NCBI GenBank assembly: GCA_018066965.1
Contig: JAGPVP010000017.1
Location: 1-54,372 of the forward strand
Reading direction: 5' to 3'
Source: Zhongshania sp.
GTDB taxonomy: Bacteria > Pseudomonadota > Gammaproteobacteria > Pseudomonadales > Spongiibacteraceae
Length of the DNA stretch: 54,372 nt
Of this stretch, positions 21,671-31,038 are shown in pieces. The position numbers and the translations under genes were made by a program. The notes below the pieces were generated by a model. That model did not search any database. It was not told the origin of the DNA and saw only the letters and a list, made by a program, of their open reading frames with translations. How positions within the stretch are numbered: the stretch's first letter is position 1; each line of letters begins with the position of its first letter.

Positions 21671-23176
21671 ATGCAAGCCCAGCGATACAATGAACTGGCG
21701 CAGCAAAGCTATAACCGTATTCCGGTTTACCGCGATGTGCTGGCCGATCTCGATACCCCTCTCAGTGCCTATTTAAAACTTGCCGCCGAGCCCTACAGCT
21801 TTCTGTTTGAGTCTGTGCATGGCGGTGAGAAATGGGGCCGTTACTCCATTATTGGTCTTGGCGCGCGCACCATACTGCGGGCCGAGGGCCGGCTCGTTAC
21901 CATCTCTCGCGACGGCAACATCATCGAAAGTCATGACTGCGAAGATCCTTTGGCCTTTGTTGAAGATTTTCAGGCGCGTTATCAGGTGCCGGAAATCGAA
22001 GAGCTGCCGGCGTTTTACGGTGGCTTAGTGGGCTATTTTGCCTATGACTGCGTGCGTTATATCGAGCCTAAATTGATGCCCAGCACGCCGCCAGACGTGT
22101 TGGGTACACCTGATATTTTATTGATGGTGTCTGAGGAATTACTGGTTTTCGATAACCTGTCAGGCATCGTTAAGATTATTACCCATGCTGATCCGGCCGA
22201 TGACCGAGCGTACAGCAAGGCGCAGGAAAGACTAGATTCTTACGAGCAGATGTTGCGCGGTTTATCGCCCATGCTACCGGCCTTGAATTTGGATGCCGAC
22301 GGCGTTGCTGAAACCGATTTTGTGTCTAGCTTTGGTGAAGATAATTTTAAAGATGCGGTAGAAAAAGTACGTGAATACGTGCTGGCTGGCGACGCCATGC
22401 AGGTGGTGTTGTCGCAGCGTTTGAGTATCCCCTTCACTGCCTCCCCCTTAAATTTTTATCGCGCACTTCGCCACCTTAACCCCTCGCCGTATATGTACTA
22501 CCTCAATTTGGAAGATTTCCATATTGTGGGTTCCTCACCGGAAATTTTAGCGCGCCTAGAGCACGGCGAAGTGACGGTGCGGCCGATAGCGGGTACTCGC
22601 CGTCGCGGTCATACCGAGGCAGAAGACCTAGAGCTTGAAAAAGAGTTGTTGGCTGACCCCAAGGAAATTGCTGAGCATTTGATGTTGATTGATTTGGGTC
22701 GCAATGATGCTGGACGCGTCGCTAAAACCGGCACGGTGGAATTGAGCGATAAAATGGTGGTGGAGCGTTACTCCCATGTGATGCATATCGTGTCCAATGT
22801 CCGCGCCCAAGTGCGTGATGACATTAGCGCGATGGATGTGCTGCGGGCGACTTTGCCGGCGGGTACCCTGAGCGGTGCGCCGAAGGTTCGCGCTATGGAA
22901 ATTATTGACGAGCTGGAGTCTGTGAAGCGCGGCGTATATGGCGGCGCGGTTGGCTATTTGAGTTGGAATGGCAATATGGATACCGCCATTGCGATCCGCA
23001 CGGCGGTGATTAAAGACGGCCAGCTTCATATTCAAGCTGGCGCGGGGATCGTGGCAGATTCGCAGCCGCGGTTGGAATGGAAGGAAACTATGAATAAGGC
23101 GCGGGCGGTGTTTAAGGCGGCGTCTATGGTGCAAAGCGCGGCGAGTAAATCTGACAACAACGGGGAGGCGTCATAA
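21671..23176 (+). CDS. trpE: anthranilate synthase component I
   Basis: This 501-residue chorismate-binding subunit makes anthranilate from chorismate with ammonia supplied by TrpG. Near residues 43-60 it has [16 protein letters not shown], the Trp feedback site. The catalytic C-terminal half has [57 protein letters not shown] and [17 protein letters not shown]. An AAGGATT ribosome site precedes the ATG. The stop overlaps the trpG ATG by one base (TAATG), and the four genes trpEGDC form one tight operon controlled by the upstream leader. Confidence 0.97.
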   Translation: MQAQRYNELAQQSYNRIPVYRDVLADLDTPLSAYLKLAAEPYSFLFESVHGGEKWGRYSIIGLGARTILRAEGRLVTISRDGNIIESHDCEDPLAFVEDFQARYQVPEIEELPAFYGGLVGYFAYDCVRYIEPKLMPSTPPDVLGTPDILLMVSEELLVFDNLSGIVKIITHADPADDRAYSKAQERLDSYEQMLRGLSPMLPALNLDADGVAETDFVSSFGEDNFKDAVEKVREYVLAGDAMQVVLSQRLSIPFTASPLNFYRALRHLNPSPYMYYLNLEDFHIVGSSPEILARLEHGEVTVRPIAGTRRRGHTEAEDLELEKELLADPKEIAEHLMLIDLGRNDAGRVAKTGTVELSDKMVVERYSHVMHIVSNVRAQVRDDISAMDVLRATLPAGTLSGAPKVRAMEIIDELESVKRGVYGGAVGYLSWNGNMDTAIAIRTAVIKDGQLHIQAGAGIVADSQPRLEWKETMNKARAVFKAASMVQSAASKSDNNGEAS

Positions 23177-23760
23177 TGTTATTAATGATCGATAATTACG
23201 ACTCCTTCACCTACAACGTCGTGCAGTATTTTGCCGAGCTAGGTGCAGACGTGAAAGTGCTGCGCAACGATGAAGTCACGATTGAAGAAATTCGCGCTCT
23301 GGCGCCGACGCATCTGGTGATTTCTCCGGGCCCTTGCACACCAAATGAAGCGGGTATTTCGCTAGAGGCAATTAAAGCCTTTGCTGGCAAGATACCAATT
23401 CTTGGCGTGTGTTTGGGGCATCAAAGTATTGGACAGGCCTTTGGCGGCAACATTGTGCGCGCGCGCGAAGTGATGCACGGTAAAACCTCGCCAATGCATC
23501 ACCACAATAGCGGTGTGTTCACGGGCTTGAATAATCCGGTGGTGGCAACCCGTTATCACTCCTTGGTGATTGAGAAAGACAGCCTACCAGATTGCTTGGA
23601 AGTGACGTCGTGGACGCAAAACTCTGACGGTTCCGTCGATGAAATTATGGGTGTACGGCACAAAACCTTAGATATCGAGGGTGTGCAATTTCATCCTGAA
23701 TCCATTTTGTCTGAGCAGGGCCACGAGCTGTTTAAAAACTTTTTGGAGCGCAGCGCATGA
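23176..23760 (+). CDS. trpG: anthranilate synthase component II (glutamine amidotransferase)
   Basis: This 194-residue class I glutamine amidotransferase feeds ammonia to TrpE. The opening [21 protein letters not shown] is diagnostic of TrpG/PabA. The nucleophile Cys is in [15 protein letters not shown] (about residue 79), and His-Glu of the triad are in VQFHPES near the end. The stop overlaps the start of trpD by four bases. The same subunit may also serve p-aminobenzoate synthesis, since no separate pabA is visible here; this is inference. Confidence 0.96.
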   Translation: MLLMIDNYDSFTYNVVQYFAELGADVKVLRNDEVTIEEIRALAPTHLVISPGPCTPNEAGISLEAIKAFAGKIPILGVCLGHQSIGQAFGGNIVRAREVMHGKTSPMHHHNSGVFTGLNNPVVATRYHSLVIEKDSLPDCLEVTSWTQNSDGSVDEIMGVRHKTLDIEGVQFHPESILSEQGHELFKNFLERSA

Positions 23761-24821
23761 GCACCATGAATATTAAAGATGCCTTGGGCTTGCTGGTCCG
23801 CAATTTGAGTTTAAGCACCGAGGATATGGCGTCGGTAATGCGGGACATCATGACCGGACAATGCACCGACGCTCAGATTGCGGCGTTTTTGATTGCCCTG
23901 CGCATGAAAAGCGAAAGCCTTGATGAAATTGAAGGGGCCGCTCGCGTAATGCGCGAGCTTGCCACGCCAGTTGATATTTCTGGTTTAGATCATGTGGTTG
24001 ATATTGTTGGCACCGGCGGTGACGGCGCTAATCTGTTTAATGTCTCATCGGCCAGTACCTTCGTTATTGCTGCGGCGGGCGCCAAGGTTGCCAAGCATGG
24101 TAACCGTTCGGTGTCGTCTAAAAGCGGCAGCGCAGATGTATTAGAAAGCGCGGGTATTCAGCTAGATTTGAGTCCCCAGCAGGTTGAGCGCTGCATTCGT
24201 GAAGTGGGTGTTGGCTTTATGTTTGCGGTTAATCACCACAGTGCGATGAAGCACGCTATTGGTGTGCGGCGCGATATTGGCCAGCGCACCATTTTTAATA
24301 TTTTAGGGCCACTGACAAATCCCGCCGGCGTAACCCGTTTGGTCTTGGGTGTGTTCAGCTCAGAGCTTTGTCGGCCCTTGGCCGAGGTGATGAAACGCCT
24401 TGGCGCCGAGCACGTGATGGTAGTGCACGCCAAAGACGGTTTAGATGAGATTAGCCTAGCATCAGCAACAGAAGTGGCTGAGCTTAAGGACGGCGAGATT
24501 CGTGAGTACCTACTGACCCCAGAAGACGTGGGGCTGGAGAGTCAGAGTTTGGTTGGTTTAGATGTTGCAGACAGCCAGGCGTCTTTGGCTTTGATTCGTG
24601 ATGCACTTGGTAAGCGTGAAACCGATGCCGGTAAAAAAGCGGCAGATATGATTGCCCTCAATGCCGGCGCGGCGCTGTATGTGGCCGGTGTGGTTAGTAC
24701 CTTAAAGCATGGCGTGGCCTTAGCCGAGGACACCATTCACGGCGGCCAAGCGCTGGAAAAAATGGGTGAGCTGGCGGCTTTTAGTCAGGGCTTAAACCCG
24801 CCGAAAGAGACAGAGGCATGA
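23757..24821 (+). CDS. trpD: anthranilate phosphoribosyltransferase
   Basis: This 354-residue enzyme transfers the phosphoribosyl group from PRPP to anthranilate. Family motifs are [19 protein letters not shown], the PRPP-binding loop near residues 82-95, then [29 protein letters not shown] and [12 protein letters not shown]. Length and motif order are standard. The start overlaps trpG by four bases and the stop overlaps trpC by four, implying coupled translation. Confidence 0.96.
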   Translation: MSTMNIKDALGLLVRNLSLSTEDMASVMRDIMTGQCTDAQIAAFLIALRMKSESLDEIEGAARVMRELATPVDISGLDHVVDIVGTGGDGANLFNVSSASTFVIAAAGAKVAKHGNRSVSSKSGSADVLESAGIQLDLSPQQVERCIREVGVGFMFAVNHHSAMKHAIGVRRDIGQRTIFNILGPLTNPAGVTRLVLGVFSSELCRPLAEVMKRLGAEHVMVVHAKDGLDEISLASATEVAELKDGEIREYLLTPEDVGLESQSLVGLDVADSQASLALIRDALGKRETDAGKKAADMIALNAGAALYVAGVVSTLKHGVALAEDTIHGGQALEKMGELAAFSQGLNPPKETEA

Positions 24822-25624
24822 TGAGTGATAGCGGCACACCAACGGTTCTAAAAAAGATTCTTGATCGCAAACGAGAAGAAGTAGCTGAGCGCAGCGCGCT
24901 GGTGTCCATCGCTCAACTGCAAGCGCAGATCGCAAGCGCCTCAGCGCCACGCGGCTTTGTTAAGTCGATAGAAGCCAAACTCGCTGCAGGCAAGTCAGCG
25001 GTGATCGCTGAAGTTAAAAAGGCCTCACCCTCTAAAGGCGTGATTCGCGAGAACTTTGTTCCAGCAGACATTGCTGCGAGTTACGAAGCGGGCGGGGCAG
25101 CTTGTTTGTCAGTATTAACCGACGCAGACTTTTTTCAGGGCGCTGAACTGTATTTGCAGCAAGCCCGCGGCGCCTGTTCGCTGCCGGTAATCCGTAAAGA
25201 TTTTATTATCGACCCCTATCAAGTCTATGAAGCACGAGCAATCGGCGCTGACTGTATTCTATTGATTGCTGCTGCCCTAGACGACGACACCATGGCAAGC
25301 CTGAACCAATTGGCGCAGAGCTTGGGTATGGATGTATTAATCGAAGTGCATAACGCCGAGGAATTGGCGCGAACTTTACCGCTGGGTAATCGCTTGGTGG
25401 GGATCAATAACCGCAATCTGCATAATTTTGAAACATCCCTGCAAAACACCTTCGATTTGCTGGCAGCAATCAGCGATGAGCATATCGTGGTGACTGAAAG
25501 CGGTATTCACACTGCAGCGGATGTGGCGGCAATGCGCGAGCACGGTGTGAATACCTTTTTGGTTGGCGAAGCGTTTATGCGGGCGGTGGAACCGGGGGAG
25601 AAACTGGCGGAGTTGTTTGGCTAG
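24818..25624 (+). CDS. trpC: indole-3-glycerol phosphate synthase
   Basis: This 268-residue TIM-barrel enzyme converts CdRP to indole-3-glycerol phosphate. Motifs are [69 protein letters not shown], and [10 protein letters not shown] with VGEAFMRA at the phosphate site. It is a stand-alone TrpC, not fused to TrpF as in enterics. trpF, trpB and trpA are not in the window, so the pathway is split between loci as in Pseudomonas. A family 1 repeat follows the stop codon by 13 bases. Confidence 0.96.
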   Translation: MMSDSGTPTVLKKILDRKREEVAERSALVSIAQLQAQIASASAPRGFVKSIEAKLAAGKSAVIAEVKKASPSKGVIRENFVPADIAASYEAGGAACLSVLTDADFFQGAELYLQQARGACSLPVIRKDFIIDPYQVYEARAIGADCILLIAAALDDDTMASLNQLAQSLGMDVLIEVHNAEELARTLPLGNRLVGINNRNLHNFETSLQNTFDLLAAISDEHIVVTESGIHTAADVAAMREHGVNTFLVGEAFMRAVEPGEKLAELFG

Positions 25625-25637
25625 ACGAGCCGCTGTA

Positions 25638-25754
25638 CGCTGGATGGGAGACGGTAAACGCAAAAGTGGGAGGTCGTCGCTGAGCTTGCAAGAATGACTT
25701 GGCGTTAGATTTCTCCAATCTCAAGCTTTTGCGTCTCCCGTCTCCCGTTCAGCA
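25638..25754. repeat. dispersed inverted repeat family 1, copy 6
   Basis: The left arm (25638-25661, core ATGGGAGACGGTAAACGC) and right arm (25731-25754, GCGTCTCCCGTCTCCC then GTTCAGCA) enclose 69 nt. Twenty-one of 24 positions can pair in either direction. It fills the gap between the convergent trpC and vfr genes and could act as terminator for either, though no long T-run is present. Confidence 0.85.
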
Positions 25755-25765
25755 TTTTGCGGCAC

Positions 25766-26455
25766 TTAGCGCGTGCCGTACACCACCATGGTTTTACCTT
25801 TCACCTGCACCAAACCCTGTTCTTCTAAGGTCTTTAATACACGGCCAACCATTTCCCGCGAACAACCTACAATCCGACCGATTTCCTGGCGGGTGATTTT
25901 AATCTGCATACCATCTGGGTGGGTCATTGCGTCGGGTTGTTTGCACAGATCTAAGAGCGTGCGTGCGACACGGCCGGTCACATCTAAAAACGCCAGATCA
26001 CCCACTTTGCGGGTCGTTAGTCGCAGCCGCTTGGCCATCTGTTTACCCAGCGCCAGTAAAATATCTGGATACTGTTCATTCAGTTCGCGAAATTTACTGT
26101 AACTGATTTCGGCGATTTCACACTCGGTACGGCTTTTAACTAATGCGCTGCGGGTTGGCGGAATATCTTCATCAAAGACGCCCATTTCGCCGAAGAAGTC
26201 GCCTTTGTTGAGGTAGGCAACGATCATTTCTCGACCTTCGTCATCTTCGATAATGACTGTTACCGAGCCCTCAATAATATAGTACAGCGCGTCGCTGGCA
26301 TCGCCGGCATAGATGAGCGTACTTTTACTGGGGTAGCGCCGCCGATGGCAGTGCGCGAGGAAGTCTTCTAAATTGGCGATTTCTGGTTTTAAGGAATTCA
26401 GCACTGTTTGGGTCTCTCGGGAAAGCAGGAAATCCATTTGGTAAATAAAGGGCAC
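25766..26455 (-). CDS. vfr: cAMP receptor-family regulator Vfr (CRP)
   Basis: This 229-residue regulator has the cyclic-nucleotide-binding barrel ([35 protein letters not shown]; Glu of FGE and the TRSALV segment contact cAMP). The C-terminal winged helix is almost identical to my recollection of Pseudomonas Vfr ([41 protein letters not shown]). The frame opens with GTG at 26455; an ATG at 26437 is an equally plausible start, and neither has a strong ribosome site. It is convergent with trpC and divergent from osmC, the arrangement also known for crp-yhfA in E. coli. It should globally control catabolic and surface functions. Confidence 0.93.
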   Translation of the reverse strand: MPFIYQMDFLLSRETQTVLNSLKPEIANLEDFLAHCHRRRYPSKSTLIYAGDASDALYYIIEGSVTVIIEDDEGREMIVAYLNKGDFFGEMGVFDEDIPPTRSALVKSRTECEIAEISYSKFRELNEQYPDILLALGKQMAKRLRLTTRKVGDLAFLDVTGRVARTLLDLCKQPDAMTHPDGMQIKITRQEIGRIVGCSREMVGRVLKTLEEQGLVQVKGKTMVVYGTR

Positions 26456-26579
26456 CTTGAAATGTTGTTATTCGCCCATAGCTGCTCGCAGTATGACTTG
26501 CTTTGCCGGCCTTGGCGAGCTTGAATCTGGACGCTGTGGTAAGCTTAGTACACTTTTTTGGTATCGCTATGAGGGTGAA

Positions 26580-27002
26580 ATGAAAGCGACGGTTAAATGG
26601 GTAGACGGTGCGATGTTTTTGGCTGAGTCCGGCAGTGGTCACTCGGTAGTGATGGATGGCCCAGAGGATCACGGCGGCCGTAACATGGGTGTTCGGCCTA
26701 TGGAAATGTTGCTGCTGGGTATGGGTGGCTGCGCTTCATTCGATGTGATGAGTATGTTAAAAAAGTCGCGTCAAGACGTAACTGCCTGCCGCTGTGAGCT
26801 AGATGCGGAACGCGCTGATGCGGTACCAGCGGTATTTACAAAAATACATCTGCGTTTTGTGGTGAGTGGTAAGGGTTTGAAAGACGCCCACGTCAAACGC
26901 GCGGTAGAGCTCTCTGCAGAGAAATATTGTTCTGCGTCGATTATGATGGAAGCGGCTGGGGTTGATGTTAGCCACAGCTATGAGATCGTCGACGGTGTCT
27001 AA
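26580..27002 (+). CDS. OsmC/Ohr-family protein (YhfA-like)
   Basis: This 140-residue OsmC-fold protein has the paired redox cysteines Cys51 (GMGGCASFDV) and Cys117 (AEKYCSASIM). I chose ATG 26580, with GAGGGTGA just upstream and the usual MKATVKWVDG opening; a frame extending to 26457 would add 41 residues that overlap the vfr promoter. Divergent placement from the CRP-family gene is conserved in gammaproteobacteria (yhfA-crp). OsmC relatives reduce organic hydroperoxides, but the YhfA branch has no firmly known substrate. Confidence 0.88.
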   Translation: MKATVKWVDGAMFLAESGSGHSVVMDGPEDHGGRNMGVRPMEMLLLGMGGCASFDVMSMLKKSRQDVTACRCELDAERADAVPAVFTKIHLRFVVSGKGLKDAHVKRAVELSAEKYCSASIMMEAAGVDVSHSYEIVDGV

Positions 27003-27006
27003 GGCC

Positions 27007-27417
27007 GTGACTCGTCCTAATCCACATGGTGGTATGCGCCATATCGCGCTATTTGTGGAAAAATTTGACGACACCCTGCATTTTTACACCGAGTTGATGG
27101 GTATGACGGTGGAGTGGCAGCCGGACCCAGATAATATCTATTTGTGTTCCGGTAATGACAATCTTGCTCTGCACCGCTATCAGGGGCCGCAACGGCCGGT
27201 GGCGGGGCAGCGTTTAGATCATATTGGTTTTATTTTAAAAACACCGGAAGATGTGGACGATTGGCACCAGTTTTTAATGGCCAATCAGGTCAGTATTAAA
27301 ACCGAGCCGCGTACTCATCGAGATGGCGCTCGCAGCTTTTATTGCCTCGATCCCGATGGCAATCTTGTTCAACTTATTTTTCATCCGCCGATTAGTGTTT
27401 GGATGTCGGGCGTCTGA
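27007..27417 (+). CDS. VOC-family (glyoxalase/dioxygenase fold) protein
   Basis: This protein of about 136 residues shows the paired beta-alpha-beta-beta-beta modules of the vicinal-oxygen-chelate fold: MRHIALFVEKFDDTLHFYTELMGM, then RLDHIGFILKTPEDVDDW, and FYCLDPDGNLVQLIF. The usual metal-binding His residues are present, but the last ligand position (normally Glu in GNxxE) is Gln in LVQLIF, so metal binding may differ. The start is uncertain: GTG 27007 is used here, with an in-frame ATG at 27034 as alternative and longer versions overlapping osmC. Function is unknown. The stop codon lies within a repeat. Confidence 0.75.
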   Translation: MTRPNPHGGMRHIALFVEKFDDTLHFYTELMGMTVEWQPDPDNIYLCSGNDNLALHRYQGPQRPVAGQRLDHIGFILKTPEDVDDWHQFLMANQVSIKTEPRTHRDGARSFYCLDPDGNLVQLIFHPPISVWMSGV

Positions 27418-27550
27418 CGTTGGAAGCGGAAAGCATTCGCTTCGCTCATTTTAGCGTATTCCGTTTTCCTTCTAGCGTGAAGTCGGTGTGGGGCTTAGTC
27501 GCAAAGCGAATGCCTTTACGTCAGACATCCGACACCTGACGTCCGGCGAT
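27405..27550. repeat. repeat family 2, copy 2, enclosing a degenerate family 1 arm
   Basis: GTCGGGCGTCTGACGT (27405-27420) faces ACGTCAGACATCCGAC (27517-27532), matching at 14 of 16 positions. Inside, 27454-27477 (GCGTATTCCGTTTTCC then TTCTAGCG) looks like a diverged family 1 right arm. The element overlaps the VOC stop codon and fills the gap before convergent coq7. Together with 5515-5635 it shows families 1 and 2 occurring as composites. Confidence 0.55.
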
Positions 27551-27557
27551 CAGTTGG

Positions 27558-28199
27558 CTAAACGTAATAGGTGCTGCCGGTCATGACTTTGGCCATTAGG
27601 CTCATGGCTTTTTTTACTGGACTTGGAAAAATTTGACCGCCTGCTTCTATGGCTTTGCTGGCGTGTTCGGCTTCGTCCTTTAGCATTTGTTGCAGTATCG
27701 CCCGGGATTTCTCATCTTCTGCCGGCAGGGTTTCTAGGTGTTCGCGCAGGTGTTCACAGACCTGATCTTCGGTTGCGGCGACAAAGCCTAGGCTAATTCG
27801 GTCGCTGATAGCGCCGGCCGCAGCGCCAATGGCAAACGAGGCGGCGTAAAAAAGTGGGTTTAGATGACTGGTATGGCTACCTAATTCTTTTAGGCGCTGT
27901 TCGCACCATGCCAGGTGATCAATTTCTTCGGTCGCTGAGTGTTCCATGGCTGCTTTAACTTCGGCGTTTTTTGCCGTCAGTGCCTGACCTTGGTACAGCG
28001 CTTGCGCACAAACTTCGCCGGTATGGTTAATACGCATAAGGCCCGCAGCATGACGGCGTTGCTCGTCGGCACCGAGGGAGCCGCTAATGTGTAGCGCAGG
28101 GCTGTGACGTTGCGCAGTGCTGCTGCCTTTAACAAGGGTTTTTAGGCTGCGATCGGCTCCCATAAGGGCGCGGTCAAGTAGGGTGTATTCACGAGTCAT
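27558..28199 (-). CDS. coq7: demethoxyubiquinone hydroxylase Coq7
   Basis: This 213-residue di-iron monooxygenase hydroxylates 2-polyprenyl-3-methyl-6-methoxy-1,4-benzoquinone in ubiquinone synthesis. The ferritin-like iron ligands appear as [44 protein letters not shown] and [10 protein letters not shown]. The conserved C-terminal half has a hydrophobic helix for membrane association ([15 protein letters not shown]). Bacteria with coq7 usually lack the flavin enzyme UbiF. It lies close to vfr and osmC, as in Pseudomonas. Transcription is separate from the kinase gene upstream. Confidence 0.95.
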   Translation of the reverse strand: MTREYTLLDRALMGADRSLKTLVKGSSTAQRHSPALHISGSLGADEQRRHAAGLMRINHTGEVCAQALYQGQALTAKNAEVKAAMEHSATEEIDHLAWCEQRLKELGSHTSHLNPLFYAASFAIGAAAGAISDRISLGFVAATEDQVCEHLREHLETLPAEDEKSRAILQQMLKDEAEHASKAIEAGGQIFPSPVKKAMSLMAKVMTGSTYYV

Positions 28200-28239
28200 G
28201 GCGTCGTCCTCCGCGAGCTATTATAAAGAGTTTGGGTGG

Positions 28240-31038
28240 TTATGACTTGTTCTGCTGGTAGCCAGTCCAGCGTTTGATGGCCTCTGCCAGTTCCCAAAGA
28301 CGAATAGGTTTTACCAAGTGTAAATCCATGCCAGCACGAAGATAGCTGTCGCGCTGTTCGTCGAGGGCGTTGGCGGTTAAACCAATAATTGGGGTGCGCT
28401 CGCGCTCTTCTTCTTTTTCAAATTGGCGGATTTGCCGAGTTGCTTCGGCGCCGTTCATGATGGGCATTTCGATATCCATTATCACCACGTCGAAGCGTTT
28501 GCGCATAAAGGTGTTTACCGCTTGTTGGCCGTTTTCGACATGGTGAACGGTGATGCCGAGGCTCTTTAGCATGCGGGTGAGCACCTGCGCATTGGTCGGG
28601 TTGTCTTCGGCAATCAAGCATTGCAATGAGTTTAATGAGAGCGCGTCGGTGCGATATTGGTCGGGTAGATGATTCACCGCGTTGGCGTCAAAGTGGCATT
28701 CGGCCAATAGCGCGCTGCGCAATGCGATGCCGGTGAGGGGCTTGCTTAAAATTCGGCGAACGCCGGCAGCCCGAAGTTCATCGCGGTCAAAGCTGATATT
28801 GGCATGGGCGAGCAACAGACCTATCGGGGGGTGTGGCTGGTCTTTGGTTTCGTCGTAAATGCGTTTGGCTAATTTTAGGCCGCCACCGGGCAGGGTGTGG
28901 TCGATGAGAATAATGTCGATTGGCGCGTTTATCAGTGATTGGTTGCGGATTGTGGCTATAGCGGCGTTATCGCTATTGGCAATAAATACGGACATGCCCC
29001 AGTTGCCACACTGCTTACTCACAACCTTGCAGAAGGTTTGGTTGCTGTCTACGACCAGTAATCGCTTATTACTGAGTAGGCCAGTACGAATTCGCAAGGT
29101 GCTGTTGTCATTGTTATTCGGTGCGCCAAGCTGCAGTGAAAAGCGCAGGGTGTGCAGACCATTGGCCGAGGTGCGCACGCTGGCGCTGCCGTTCATTAAA
29201 GTAATAAGTTGTGAGGCGATAGCAAGACGGGCGTTAATGATGCCGTCTTCTTCTGACGCCGAGCTACTTATGGCGAGCTTTTCTAAGGAGCTAAAGGGTC
29301 TGCCGCGATGGCTTAGTTCAAAGTTAAGCAAGCCTGGTTTGATGTCCGAGGGATAGACCTTGAGCAAGATATAGCCGGACTCAAAATGTTCAAAGGCGTT
29401 ATTCATCACATGCGATAGCAGTTGGCGAATACGCGATGGATCGCCGATCAGTTTTTCGCTCACTTCGTTGTCGATATCGCAAATAAGCTCTAAGGCGCGC
29501 TCGGCGGCAATATTGCGGAATCCGGAAACCGACTCGTCGATAATCTCCGGCAAATTTAATAGCTCATTACGTAATTCAATGTCGCTTTCGTTGAAGCGGG
29601 TCGCCTGACTGGCTTCTTGTAGCAGTTGCAGTAGTTCGTGGCCGGAGCGCTGCAAGGTGCGAATATGATCTTCTTGGTTGGCGGTGAGTTGGGTTTCTTG
29701 GAGCAGCTCGGAAATACCAAGCATTGCACTCATGGGGGTTCTAATGTCGTGGGTGATGCGCACTAAAATATCAGTTTTAGCGCGGTTGACCGCGCCCAAA
29801 ATCGCAATGCGCTGTTCGTCTTGGCTCTGCTTGCGTTGGCGCAAATAATGTCTAGCTATTAATAAGGCCGTATGAACGGTGCAGACCATAGTGGCGAGTA
29901 GCATGAGTATTACGTTGGTGGTCGTGGTGGTGATCACGCACAGACTATAGCTAAGCAAGGTTAGCAGTATGATGAGCGCCAGTGCGGTGCGGGTCACCAT
30001 ATAGTAGAAAATAAGCCGGCTGTAGGTTTGTAAAAAACAGTTGAAAGAAATGAATAACAACACTAGCGAATTCAGTGGGATCAAAATGTTGATTATAGTT
30101 GCGGCAATATGGGCGCCGCCAATGAGGCTGATGGCGGTGCCGAGAAGATTGATGACAATCGCGGCGCGCATCACCGTGGGCCAACGGCCGGGCTTATTAA
30201 TGGGGTAAATGGGGAATCGCAGCGCGTAAATAAAATCAATGAGACTGATACCCATAATGGTAAAAATAAGGCTAATGCCATTCCAAGGTGGGAATAGTCC
30301 CTGTGGCGTGCCTATATAGCCCCAAGCAATAATTTGGCTGCAAATGACTAGTAGCGAAAAGCCCGCAGTAATGAGAAATAAGGAGTCAGCGTGCAGTGAT
30401 GCACTAATAAGGCTGAAAATAACTAACAGGCCGAGAATGCCGAAAAATAGCGCATTGATAAATTCGCGCTGGCTAACATCGCCCAGAAAGCTAGTGTAGT
30501 TGTGTATCGACAGCGACAGTTGGCGGTCGAAGGGGTATTCCAAGGCGAGATAATAGGTGTTGGTACTGTGGGCGTTAACGGGAATAGAAAACAGCGTTTC
30601 AGCGCGAATTAAGGCGTCGGTGGCCATGGGCATAATTTGCCGCCCAGTTTGGGTATATAGCTGAGCGGCCTCGAGATCCACCGGCATGATTTGTAACAGT
30701 TGCTGGCTGACGACGTTATTAGTATTGCTGAGCGTAAAGCGAAACCAATATCTGCCAATATCGTGGGATAAATCGTAGTCGCCGCTTTCTGCGGGGCGAA
30801 ATTGGCGTTCAAGTACAGGGTTTAAAATATCGTCGATACGATAGAGTTTGTCGGTGTCTTCGATAATGTCGCTGAAATATTCAAGCGATATTTCGCCCTG
30901 GTTTGAGCTCACCGTTAATGTTGGCGCCGCGTGTACAGCGCCGCATAGTAATAGCAGTGCTGTACACAGCAGATGTTTGAGCAAGCGTTTACTCTCGGGC
31001 AATGGCGCGGTAAGCAATGTCAGTACGGTAGAAGGCAT
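28240..31038 (-). CDS. retS: RetS-like hybrid sensor histidine kinase with degenerate ATP-binding site
   Basis: This protein of 932 residues has a signal peptide (about 18-37), a periplasmic 7TMR-DISMED2-type domain (about 45-190), a 7TM segment block (about 196-395), a histidine phosphotransfer helix with His430 (RITHDIRTP), an ATPase-like domain with Asn546-Asn547 (VMNNAFEHF), and two receivers with Asp713 and Asp855 (Lys910 in LVKPI). That layout, the length and the position beyond purH-purD match Pseudomonas RetS, which modulates GacS. The G1 (DxGxG) and G2 (GxGLG) boxes are not recognisable, so kinase activity is doubtful. The ATG at 31038 overlaps purD by 50 nt; TTG 30987, just after the purD stop, is an alternative start giving a cleaner signal peptide. 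Confidence 0.82.
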   Translation of the reverse strand: MPSTVLTLLTAPLPESKRLLKHLLCTALLLLCGAVHAAPTLTVSSNQGEISLEYFSDIIEDTDKLYRIDDILNPVLERQFRPAESGDYDLSHDIGRYWFRFTLSNTNNVVSQQLLQIMPVDLEAAQLYTQTGRQIMPMATDALIRAETLFSIPVNAHSTNTYYLALEYPFDRQLSLSIHNYTSFLGDVSQREFINALFFGILGLLVIFSLISASLHADSLFLITAGFSLLVICSQIIAWGYIGTPQGLFPPWNGISLIFTIMGISLIDFIYALRFPIYPINKPGRWPTVMRAAIVINLLGTAISLIGGAHIAATIINILIPLNSLVLLFISFNCFLQTYSRLIFYYMVTRTALALIILLTLLSYSLCVITTTTTNVILMLLATMVCTVHTALLIARHYLRQRKQSQDEQRIAILGAVNRAKTDILVRITHDIRTPMSAMLGISELLQETQLTANQEDHIRTLQRSGHELLQLLQEASQATRFNESDIELRNELLNLPEIIDESVSGFRNIAAERALELICDIDNEVSEKLIGDPSRIRQLLSHVMNNAFEHFESGYILLKVYPSDIKPGLLNFELSHRGRPFSSLEKLAISSSASEEDGIINARLAIASQLITLMNGSASVRTSANGLHTLRFSLQLGAPNNNDNSTLRIRTGLLSNKRLLVVDSNQTFCKVVSKQCGNWGMSVFIANSDNAAIATIRNQSLINAPIDIILIDHTLPGGGLKLAKRIYDETKDQPHPPIGLLLAHANISFDRDELRAAGVRRILSKPLTGIALRSALLAECHFDANAVNHLPDQYRTDALSLNSLQCLIAEDNPTNAQVLTRMLKSLGITVHHVENGQQAVNTFMRKRFDVVIMDIEMPIMNGAEATRQIRQFEKEEERERTPIIGLTANALDEQRDSYLRAGMDLHLVKPIRLWELAEAIKRWTGYQQNKS

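Noticed and set aside
21433..21693. 86-codon plus-strand ORF in the trp leader
   Set aside because: It runs through the attenuator stems and into trpE; the leader peptide frame explains this region better.
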